The notes beneath the pieces are model-generated. The model was given only the letters and a program-made list of their open reading frames with translations. It searched no databases and was not told the origin of the DNA. From assembly GCA_009746045.1 (NCBI GenBank), contig RPFO01000700.1:64001-85000 (forward strand): DNA of 21,000 bases, in the 5' to 3' direction. Shown one piece after another: positions 1-7,182 of this stretch. The stretch comes from Mesostigma viride (Eukaryota; Streptophyta; Mesostigmatophyceae; Mesostigmatales; Mesostigmataceae). Made by a program: the position numbers and the translations under genes. Every line of letters begins with the position of its first letter. Within the stretch, counting starts at the first letter, position 1.

Positions 1-115
1 TATGCTGGCAATGGCTATGGTTGCGCTGGTAAATTAAGCTGGGGGCTTGGCTCTGAGTTTGTAACCTGATTACCGTAAAATTATCATTTAATAAAATTCG
101 AACTCGATTTTAACA
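1..115 (+). repeat. 5' LTR, last 115 bases
   Basis: Identical base for base to 6217-6331. It ends TTTTAACA, the expected CA end of an LTR. It contains TGTAA at 60-64, the usual polyadenylation signal of chlorophyte algae, and AATAAA at 90-95. Confidence 0.93.
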
Positions 116-155
116 TGTACTAGGACGGGGTTAATTAATAAGGAAAAACGTAGCA
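116..155 (+). other. Untranslated leader and presumed primer-binding region
   Basis: Forty bases separate the LTR end from the gag start codon. The sequence directly after the LTR (TGTACTAGGACGGGG) lacks the TGG that would pair with a mature tRNA 3' CCA end, so a conventional binding site is not seen. Copia elements often prime with an internal tRNA fragment; I could not assign the tRNA. Confidence 0.35.
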
Positions 156-1129
156 ATGTCGGATCAAGAACAAGAAGAGACGGATTCGAGAAAGCGTACT
201 GGGTGGAAGGATTTAAGAAATGAGAAGAATTTGATAGAGCTGTGCAAAACACGAGTCGGGACAATTCCTCTTGATGCGGCAGTGACATTGGTAGAGGATT
301 TCTGTGACAGGTTTGAGGCGTTTGTGGCGGATCATGCAGATAAAACCGAGGATCTGTATGGGCTATTCCGGGATGCCGGAATGTTTAGAGCCGACAACGC
401 CATTCTAGTAAATTGCCTGCGCTCCTGCCGTGACGAGAAAATCGAGGGCGCTGCAATTGGAGGTAGGTTGCGTGCAGCACTTCTTGAATCGAAAGCATCT
501 GCCAAGTCTCGTCATGTTGGCATTTATAATTGGGTGCCGAAGCGTCCCTACACACTCGACCTTCTCGCTTTGAGAAATGCGAGAAACGAGAGTGTAAAGG
601 ATGGCATTCCGGTGGTGGAACTGGCGGTGGTGGACCGTTATGTTCGCAATGCCAAGGACCTTAATTTCCAGAATGCCATGGCAGCTCTCAAGCGTGAGAA
701 AGCCGAGGATGATCTCAATAAGGCGATTGAGGTTATCACGGGCATTGTCGAGGGTGAGGAGAGGGACATGGTGGCCCAACTGCGGGCCCAAGGTAAGCTC
801 AATGAGCTGGGTCTGATTTCCCCTGCATTACCGCCTGTCGCTGTGAATTCCATTCCTTCTTCTGGTGGTGCCCAAGGTGGTGCTGCTAAAGCGCCGGATG
901 GGGGCAAGGTGGCCGCCATTGCGGGCGGTGGTGGCTCTAGCGGCGCGGGGCCCAGCGGGCCTCGGGGCAATGGGGGCCCGATGCGTAGGGGCAATAAGGG
1001 CAGCTTCAGCCGAGCGCAGCGCATGCCTGGGAAGCGATGGCAGCAAGGTAGACAGCAGCCATACCCGCAGCAGCAGCAGCATGCACAACAGCCTGCAGCT
1101 GCGTCGCCGTATCAGCAGCAACAGCGCTC

Positions 1130-1170
<41 letters not shown>

Positions 1171-1382
1171 GTGCACAGCCGGCGGTGCATGGGGCATGCT
1201 TTGTGTGTGGGAAGTCGGGACACATGGCAGCCAATTGCTATCACAGGCACAAGGACACTCTCCAGGCACGCAGCAACGCCAACTCGCAAGCACCAGCGGT
1301 GTGTCACAGGTGTGGGCAGCCAGGGCACTTTGCGAGGGACACTCACCTGTGCCCAGCGGCCCAGGGCGGTGGCCGTAGGTGA
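156..1382 (+). CDS. gag: Gag protein of the copia element
   Basis: A 408-residue nucleocapsid-type protein that should form the virus-like particle and package element RNA. Residues 1-230 are a mixed helical region expected to be the capsid part. Residues 235-345 are Gly-, Pro- and Gln-rich with a 13-Gln run. Two Cys-His knuckles follow. The first, starting at Cys348, is a canonical C-x2-C-x4-H-x4-C. The second, at 383-399, has C-x2-C-x4-H but its last Cys is displaced (seven residues after His), so it is degenerate. The ATG at 156 is 41 bases after the LTR end and is the first in frame. The protein ends at UGA 1380-1382; the same frame stays open into pol. Family assignment rests on position and knuckles, not on a recognisable capsid signature. 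Confidence 0.9.
1131..1169 (+). repeat. CAG/CAA trinucleotide tract in gag
   Basis: Thirteen consecutive glutamine codons, nearly all CAG with one CAA, inside a longer Gln-rich stretch starting near 1045. The length is likely to vary between copies by replication slippage. Confidence 0.9.
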
Positions 1383-1386
1383 CTAG
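1380..1386 (+). promoter_or_regulatory. Probable stop-codon readthrough site between gag and pol
   Basis: The gag stop is UGA followed directly by CUAG. UGA-CUAG is an established leaky context, used for example by alphavirus-type readthrough and by human C-terminally extended isoforms. The frame downstream is open from 1383 through the whole first part of pol, so suppression would give a Gag-Pol fusion without any frameshift. Short inverted repeats lie just downstream (GGTGAG 1386-1391 with CTCACC 1442-1447; CCCAGGT 1432-1438 with ACCTGGG 1450-1456) and might help. The function is inferred. Confidence 0.7.
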
Positions 1387-1397
1387 GTGAGGTTGGC

Positions 1398-4300
1398 ATG
1401 CGGGCTGGTGCAGGGGAGGCCAGCTCGACCCCCCAGGTGTACTCACCCTACCTGGGTGCTCAGGTGGCGGTGCTAGCAGGCACTAGGGAGAAGGGGGGCC
1501 ACCTGGAGCATGGGACAGCTGCAGAAGGGGGAAGGGCAGTGTCTCAGGGGATGGGGAATGAGTGGGTTGGAGGCGCTGCAGGGGGGCACACCGCAGCGGG
1601 CGGGCCGCCGGTAGGTGGTACCTCACCAGACCCTAGTTCAGCACATGTGAATGGTGCGGCGTGCGGTGAGGCAGCCGGGTCGCTCAGTGTACTTAACATG
1701 GCCACACGGTTACACAAAGCACTAGGGCATGGGCATGCGGGTGAGGAGTGGGCAGCCATGCTAGGGTTCACAGACTTAGTGGATATGTGCAAGCAGGTGT
1801 GGTTAAGGTGTCGCAAATGTCAGGAGCGGGCACCTAAACCGCACAAGTTCCATGCACGTAGGCCAGAGTTTGAGCGAGGTGTGGTGCAGTGTGATGTATT
1901 CATGTATGACGACAGAGACTACGTGCTTGCAGTGGGCAGGTTCTCCAGGTACAAGGTCATGGTGCCACTTGAGCGCAAGCTGAAGGAGCACTTGTGTGAT
2001 GCATTGCGTCTCCTCAGGTCCAAGTTTGGTGTGGCATCTGTGTTGGAGTGCGATCAGCAGTTTGAGTGCTGTGTGGGTGAGCCGGGTGTGGGGAAGATAG
2101 AACTTGCTGGGGTAGCTGACCACGAGCACCAGGGTCTTGTCGAGCGCCACATACAGACATCGAAGCAGGTGATGGCATGCATGGAGAAGATGAGAACAGG
2201 CTCGTATCGTGAGAGGCTGGTGATCTGCAATGAGATAGAGCAATGTCTCAACAACCGTGTAATGGTCAAGGTGTTGGGTGGGCAGGTGGCAGTCACGCCT
2301 AAGGGAGTGGAGATGGGCTTGTTGTCACCTGAGGCTGTGGAAGAGTACAGGGATTATTTGAGCGATCGTTACGTGCGCATGGTAAAGATGGACCTGCGAC
2401 GTGGACAGGTTTATGTGCCGTGCGTGAACGCCAGGGTCTGGGCCTACGCGGAGGGCAGTCATGGAAAACGGGGCCTATGGAGAGGTCCCGGTGTGGTCAA
2501 GGAGATCGATCCTGATCACATGCTTGCTTCGGTAGCGCTAGAGGACAGTTGCTACGACAAGCTGCTAGCGTGGAAACACCTGCGCCCCTACTATGACGGG
2601 CTGGGGCCGCCAGACCCACCCGCTGAGGAAGGTGTTAGGGACCCCAGTGTGCAGGCTGGGGGTGAGGCGGGGGATCCCGGGGCTGCAGGGGGGGTGAGGG
2701 AGGGGGGTGGGCCTGATCAACCTACTCGCTCCCTTTCGCCGGAAGCTGGGTTGCCACCTTCCAAGGGCGGTCCCGCTAGCGTGGGGTCGGGCGGTTCGGG
2801 GGTTGCCCCAGCCGTTGACGACCAGGAGAAGCAGCGCGCCGCGGTACTAGCCCGCCTAGTGGAGCGCCTGCAGGAAGCTCGACGCGCTGCCACGGTGGGC
2901 GAGCAGCGGCAGTTGGGGGGCAACATCTCGCGGGCCGGCAAGGAGCGGGTGGCCGAAGGTGGGATGGTACCACGGTCCGGTGAGGCGGGTGAGCCAGCCG
3001 AAGGTGGGGTTGCACGGGCCGGCGATGCTGGGGCATTGACCGCAGGTGCGGGGCAGCAGGCTGGTGGCGTTGGCGGGTTGGCCGACGCGGGGCCTATATT
3101 GCCGAGTGAGGGCGACAGCCCCATGGACGACAGCGAGGCTGTCGAGGAGAGAGGTGAGCCAGGTGAGCTGGTGGCTGCGGTCTCTAAGCTTGCCAACTGG
3201 TATTCGGACGGGCTGGGTAGTTGTCGATTGGAAGTGGACACTGACGCGGTGGTGTGCTTGCTGGGTGAGGGAGTAGCCAGGCATCTGCCGTGCACTGCGT
3301 CCAGGTGGAGGTATGTGGAGGACTTCTCCGGGTTAGTGAGGATGCCGGTGCGGGGTGAGGTAATGCTGACGATCTTGGGGAGAGAGACGCCGTTTTGCGT
3401 GCTCGAGGGGTATGATGGACCCGCCATTTTGGGACTTCCTTTCCTGGACCATCCTGATGTGCGGATTCAGAGCTCATTGCTAACCCGAGTAGGTCACGGG
3501 TCGATAGAGCTACAGTCTTACAAGTCAGTCGAGCCTCTCAGTCGCATTTGCAGCACAGTGGCTAGGCTAGCAGCACTGTCGGGTACGGAGGGTGTAGCGT
3601 GGGGCGCTGATCTCCCGCCAGCTGCTGACCTGGTTATGCCTGCATTACTGCATCCCAACAGCCTAGGAATCACTGAGAGGGACATAGCCGCACATTCCCC
3701 GATCACATTCCCTGAGCTTGTACTGCAGATGTCAACGCCTAGTGGGTTCTCGAGCTGGTGGTGTGCATTCCGTAAGGCACTTGAGGAGTGGCAGGGCTAC
3801 GGGGTGTATGAACCGCTTGACACGGTGCCGAAGGGGGCTAGGGTGCTTCCGCTGAAGATGGTGCTGTCCCACAAGGTGAAGGCAGGTGTGGAGATCTGCT
3901 ACGTGAGGCCGGTATCACAAGAGTTTGCAGGTACTAGCCCGCTGGCCAAGGAGGAGCTCTACACCCCAGGGATGGCATGGGACACGTTCAGGATGGTTAG
4001 CATGATTTTTCTTAGCTTTCTGGACGAAGGCAAGGACTACGCGTGTGCGTCCATTGATGTCAAGCGCGCATTCCCTAACTCTAGCGAGGAAGTGGCGCAA
4101 GAGGTGTGGGAGGGTACTCCGCCTCTAGTGGTGCAGACGCCGCCGTTCTGGAAGGAGGTGGTCACGTCTGAGTTCATGGGTCTGTGCAAGGCTATAGAGG
4201 GTCTGCAGAGCGCGTCGATTGTTTGGAGGATAACCCTCATGCGTGCGTTGGGTGAGATCGCAGAGTTTGAGGTATCTCCCTACGACCCATCGTTGTTCGT

Positions 4301-4496
4301 GGCGCGGATGCCGTCTGGTCCTATGTTTGTACAACTGCATGGGGATGACTGCGTGTCATTGCTTCGCGGTCAGCCTTGCATGCATTCTATGCTGACATTG
4401 GGCGGCGGTTCCCAGTGGGTGAGTTGCAGCAATTGGGGCCGCAGACGCCACGGGTGTTTGCGGGGTGGTGCAAACCCTGCGGGTGGTGTCGGGTAA
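1398..4496 (+). CDS. pol: Pol polyprotein part 1: integrase, protease-like domain, reverse transcriptase core
   Basis: A 1032-residue frame, numbered here from the first ATG; it may be made as a readthrough extension of Gag and need not start here. Domains in order: HHCC zinc module (H106, H111, C138, C141); integrase catalytic triad D166, D219, E249 in contexts QCD, ECD and GLVER; C-terminal integrase part to about 400; Gly/Pro/Ala-rich linker 400-595; retropepsin-like domain with DTD at 614-616 and ILGLPFL at 677-683; copia reverse transcriptase from about 785, with catalytic D887 (SIDVKRAF) and HGDD at 981-984. A protease is normally encoded before integrase in copia; none is visible upstream here. 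The DTD replaces the DTG of active retropepsins. The frame runs off into unrelated residues after about residue 995 and stops at 4496, so RT and RNase H are not continuous. Confidence 0.88.
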   Translation: MRAGAGEASSTPQVYSPYLGAQVAVLAGTREKGGHLEHGTAAEGGRAVSQGMGNEWVGGAAGGHTAAGGPPVGGTSPDPSSAHVNGAACGEAAGSLSVLNMATRLHKALGHGHAGEEWAAMLGFTDLVDMCKQVWLRCRKCQERAPKPHKFHARRPEFERGVVQCDVFMYDDRDYVLAVGRFSRYKVMVPLERKLKEHLCDALRLLRSKFGVASVLECDQQFECCVGEPGVGKIELAGVADHEHQGLVERHIQTSKQVMACMEKMRTGSYRERLVICNEIEQCLNNRVMVKVLGGQVAVTPKGVEMGLLSPEAVEEYRDYLSDRYVRMVKMDLRRGQVYVPCVNARVWAYAEGSHGKRGLWRGPGVVKEIDPDHMLASVALEDSCYDKLLAWKHLRPYYDGLGPPDPPAEEGVRDPSVQAGGEAGDPGAAGGVREGGGPDQPTRSLSPEAGLPPSKGGPASVGSGGSGVAPAVDDQEKQRAAVLARLVERLQEARRAATVGEQRQLGGNISRAGKERVAEGGMVPRSGEAGEPAEGGVARAGDAGALTAGAGQQAGGVGGLADAGPILPSEGDSPMDDSEAVEERGEPGELVAAVSKLANWYSDGLGSCRLEVDTDAVVCLLGEGVARHLPCTASRWRYVEDFSGLVRMPVRGEVMLTILGRETPFCVLEGYDGPAILGLPFLDHPDVRIQSSLLTRVGHGSIELQSYKSVEPLSRICSTVARLAALSGTEGVAWGADLPPAADLVMPALLHPNSLGITERDIAAHSPITFPELVLQMSTPSGFSSWWCAFRKALEEWQGYGVYEPLDTVPKGARVLPLKMVLSHKVKAGVEICYVRPVSQEFAGTSPLAKEELYTPGMAWDTFRMVSMIFLSFLDEGKDYACASIDVKRAFPNSSEEVAQEVWEGTPPLVVQTPPFWKEVVTSEFMGLCKAIEGLQSASIVWRITLMRALGEIAEFEVSPYDPSLFVARMPSGPMFVQLHGDDCVSLLRGQPCMHSMLTLGGGSQWVSCSNWGRRRHGCLRGGANPAGGVG
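4350..4470 (+). other. Double frame change inside the reverse transcriptase
   Basis: After the HGDD motif the copia-like coding signal leaves the first frame near 4360-4390, continues in another frame to about 4460 (a stretch reading FPVGEL and then FAGW), and moves again to the frame of the RNase H part by about 4465. Each step equals loss of one base. The intact LTRs and complete RNase H residues suggest either very recent mutations or consensus errors in the assembly. Confidence 0.7.
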
Positions 4497-5274
4497 GCAC
4501 CGGATGCACTTGGGTATTCCTGACAAGTACAGGGAGGAGCTCATGCGCGATGTGGAGGAGTTGTGCGCCAAGGGTTTGTGGAGCAGATTGCGTGGCAAGC
4601 TCGGCTGGATGGCAGCGGTGTGTGGGCCTGACCTGCTGGTGTTAAGTAGGACTGTGGATGAGGTGTTGGCTCTCGTTTCTCCGTCTGTGATCAAGCAGTA
4701 TGTTGCTGAGAGCCAGGGTGTAGTACTTTCTGGTTTGTCTCTTTCTCAGCCGATTGTGTTGCATTGCTTTGCTGACACGTCTGGCGAGGGCAGGGAGCTC
4801 ACCAAGACGAGAGCTCGCATGGGCGGCTTGTTTGTGCTCTCCAACCCCAAGGGCAATGGTTCGCTCTGTGGGTGGTACTCTAGGTTGTGCCGCAGGGTGG
4901 CAGTTGGATCGGATACCAATGAGTGTCGCGGGGTGTGTGAGTGCATCAAGGCGTCCCTGTATCTAGAGCAATTTCTGCGCTGGATGGGCAAGTGGCTGGA
5001 TGCTCGTTTGGTACTGACCACGACTGTGCATACCGACAGTCAGCCGCTTGTGAGTTTCATTCTCAACAGCCTGTCCAGGACGCGCGACCTGGATTTCCTA
5101 CTACTCAAGGAACTGTCATACGCAGTGAGCGTGCTTCATCTACCTGGGAAGCTCAACCCGGCTGATGCGCTGACCAAGCTGTTTGCTGGGGCGCGCGACC
5201 AGTATCGCCTCCTGCGGATGGTCATGGGGGGCTCTCTCGGGGATCTGCAAGGACTGCTGGAGGGTTTGATGTAG
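4465..5274 (+). CDS. Pol polyprotein part 2: end of reverse transcriptase and RNase H
   Basis: A 269-codon open frame that continues pol after the frame changes; the first codon is GTG and is not a real start. Residues 1-90 match the connection region of copia RT. RNase H follows with all four acidic positions in copia contexts: D104 (CFADTS), E153 (TNECRG), D191 (HTDSQ) and D234 (NPADALTK). This domain would remove the RNA template strand during cDNA synthesis. The stop is TAG at 5272-5274. Retention of every catalytic residue argues that the break upstream is recent or artefactual. Confidence 0.88.
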   Translation: MVQTLRVVSGKHRMHLGIPDKYREELMRDVEELCAKGLWSRLRGKLGWMAAVCGPDLLVLSRTVDEVLALVSPSVIKQYVAESQGVVLSGLSLSQPIVLHCFADTSGEGRELTKTRARMGGLFVLSNPKGNGSLCGWYSRLCRRVAVGSDTNECRGVCECIKASLYLEQFLRWMGKWLDARLVLTTTVHTDSQPLVSFILNSLSRTRDLDFLLLKELSYAVSVLHLPGKLNPADALTKLFAGARDQYRLLRMVMGGSLGDLQGLLEGLM

Positions 5275-5511
5275 ATCTGGGCAATGGACCATGTGGCATG
5301 AGAATTTCAGGCTGGCAGGCGTTGGGACGCATTACATGTGGGCTGGGAATGACCCCTGGATCGAGCCCATCTCAGGATGACCCAGTACGGTTGGATAACT
5401 CTATCTTGGTGGGGATGTACCTGATGGGATGGTCCTGGGTTGAGGACCTGATCGGAGGCGGGGACTGTGGTTGGTGATGTGTGAAAGTCCGTGGGTTCAG
5501 GGTGTGGTTGG
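5275..5511 (+). other. Untranslated region between pol and 3' LTR, with possible polypurine tract
   Basis: No open frame of note. A purine-rich run GGAGGCGGGGA at about 5454-5464 is a candidate for plus-strand priming, but it lies about 48 bases before the LTR start I prefer. If it is the true tract, the LTR would begin at TGTGG 5466 instead. Confidence 0.4.
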
Positions 5512-6331
5512 TGTTGGAGCCGAGGGTGGTCTTTTGATCAGTCTTGTATTCTCGCTTGCTTACTTGACTTACTGACAGATGCTGGTTGTACTACCAGGGC
5601 GTGAATGGGCGCCAAGTGAGGGGTGCGGACTCCCCTAGTACATAGCGTCCTGTGTTAGTGCTTCCTGGTGAGGTGTCTGTCGGTTACTCTCGAGCTGAGT
5701 GAGATAATGATTGGTGGGATGTGTGACTGCTCGGGAAAAAGCGGCTGGTGTTATATTATAGGTTTCAGCTCGCAGTCACATGGAAATAATTAATGATTGT
5801 GTGCCGGTACTTAGCCATTTTGTGGTTCGAGGCGTTCGGGTTAATTCGGCGCATTGGGACTTAGCCGTTTTGAGGTTCGGCTGAATTTTGGCTTGTGTGA
5901 TCCACAACGATTTAAGTTACGCTGTGTGCGTTATGCCTCGTGAGTTACGCCCTAGACTTTGGCTGTGAGGCACTGGTCCGGTACTGAGGTGCGGACTAGG
6001 ATTCTGGGTACTGCCGGCTGGCGTGACAAGTGGCGAGATACTGGTGTGTGTCGATTGGTCGGTACTCGGCTGGTGTGTTGTAACGGAGATGTGTAACGGA
6101 GATGCGTTCCCAGGCTTGCGTCGGTGCCTAGCGCCGCAGGCTAGCCTAGCCGCCTGACAGACGATGATGATCCAAAAGCCAGCATTGTGTTGCGGCGGTC
6201 CAACGGTTGTTGCTGCTATGCTGGCAATGGCTATGGTTGCGCTGGTAAATTAAGCTGGGGGCTTGGCTCTGAGTTTGTAACCTGATTACCGTAAAATTAT
6301 CATTTAATAAAATTCGAACTCGATTTTAACA
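5512..6331 (+). repeat. 3' LTR (about 820 bp)
   Basis: The end at 6331 is fixed by identity with the 5' LTR end. The start at 5512 is inferred from TGTTGG, which gives a 4-base terminal inverted repeat TGTT...AACA; 5466 is an alternative. Inside are imperfect repeats beginning ACTTAGCC (near 5810 and 5859) and a tandem GTAACGGAGAT (near 6080). Confidence 0.8.
5747..5781 (+). promoter_or_regulatory. Putative LTR core promoter
   Basis: A TATA-like GGTGTTATATTATAGG is followed by GCTCGCAGTCACAT. Both blocks recur, in the same order, on the minus strand at 10302-10330, which suggests a conserved LTR promoter rather than chance. Confidence 0.5.
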
Positions 6332-7159
6332 GCCGGATGTCGTTCTAAAACAGGCGTGTCAGATCCGGCACATAACAAAGCGTCTGAGCAAGGTCACGTC
6401 CAAAGGATTATGGAAAACAAATGTCAACACATTACCAACAACTTGACCTCGGCGCATTTAGCATGCCAGCCACAAACTACACGAAATTGTACGAAATAGC
6501 TAGGAATCTGACGATGCAACCGAAAGAAATGGAGCGCTTCCTGCAGGGAAACTGCCCGAAAAAAAGGCGAAAGGCCGACGTTAATGCACCTGCCTGCGTG
6601 GAAATGTTTCATGCATAAACTGTCACGCAAGCTCGAACAATAAAAGACATCATCCATTGATCAGGCGAACAAGGAAGGTGCGCCTTCCGTGAATACGTCG
6701 AAGGCGACATGCGCAGGCCTGCGTAGGTTCTTACCTTGAATGCCGGAAATGTAAAAGAAACCGGGAAGCTTCGGCACAAACTCGACAACACCATTAAGTT
6801 AGCTTCATAATCGCTCTTTAGAGCCTACGTTGCCTCACAATAGCTGCCGTAAACCTGCATTAAATTTCATGATCCGCAAGAGAAATTATATCCTGGACCC
6901 CCGCGCCCGTAGCCGTTCGAGAAATTAGCGATATTGCAAACCGTAAACTTTCCGCCACGCCATGAGGTCATCAACTAATCTTCTGCGAAATTCAAGCATT
7001 TTTTCTAGCTGTTTACGTGCCATATCGATTAATATTGCATAAAGGCATGCCGCCATGGCCACTTCCGCGAGGGTTGAGCGGTCCGGGCACACATTATACA
7101 CCGTACGGACGGTACCGCGAATTTTTTGGCGCGGAAAATATTCGGCGCGCCACGTCCCC
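6332..7159 (-). mobile_element. Partial copy of the GGGGA-ended TTAA element, inverted
   Basis: Read on the minus strand from 7159, this matches the start of the element at 16597: about 50 bases at the end are almost identical (GGGGACGTGGCGCG..., then GCGGAAGTGGCCATGGCG). Patchier similarity continues for about 700 bases, including shared blocks around the words CAATATCGCT, CAGGCCTGCGCA and GGGCAGTTTCC. Its terminal CCCC at 7156-7159 is followed by TTAT, a one-base change from TTAA. The other end is lost at the copia junction. ORFs here (65 aa at 6421-6618; 32 aa at 7023-6925) are not recognisable and I do not call them genes. Confidence 0.7.
7125..7132 (+). promoter_or_regulatory. E2F-like site in the transposon end
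   Basis: TTTGGCGC matches the E2F/DP consensus TTTSSCGC. It sits 51 bases before the ATG at 7183 and inside the conserved end of the TTAA element. Binding is not shown. Confidence 0.4.
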
Positions 7160-7182
7160 TTATTTTCTTACACATTTTAAAA

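Larger units (their letters stand above)
1..6331 (+). mobile_element. Ty1/copia-type LTR retrotransposon, 5' end cut by the window
   Basis: The element runs from a partial 5' LTR through gag, an integrase, a protease-like domain, a copia-style reverse transcriptase and RNase H to a complete 3' LTR. Integrase lying upstream of reverse transcriptase is the hallmark of Ty1/copia rather than Ty3/gypsy. All 115 visible bases of the 5' LTR (1-115) are identical to 6217-6331, which means a recent insertion. Oddities are the UGA between gag and pol in one frame, a protease located after the integrase, and two frame changes in the RT region. The 3' flank begins with gccgg; the target-site duplication cannot be tested because the 5' flank is outside the window. 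Confidence 0.93.

Noticed and set aside
405-791. 128-codon minus-strand frame across gag
   Set aside because: Shadow of the gag reading frame with no recognisable domain; the plus frame has knuckles and continues to pol.
828-1346. Leucine-run frame on the minus strand
   Set aside because: The poly-Leu is the antisense reading of the CAG tract in gag.
2717-3427. 236-codon minus-strand frame, Pro/Ser/Ala-rich
   Set aside because: It mirrors the Gly/Pro-rich linker and protease region of pol; composition alone explains the openness.
6597-7163. Terminal inverted repeats of one 9.6-kb viral or Polinton-like element spanning to 16710
   Set aside because: The paired regions at 6332-7159 and 16597-18860 are strongly diverged, and the right one has its own TTAA borders and empty-site support, so they are two copies of a transposon in opposite orientation.
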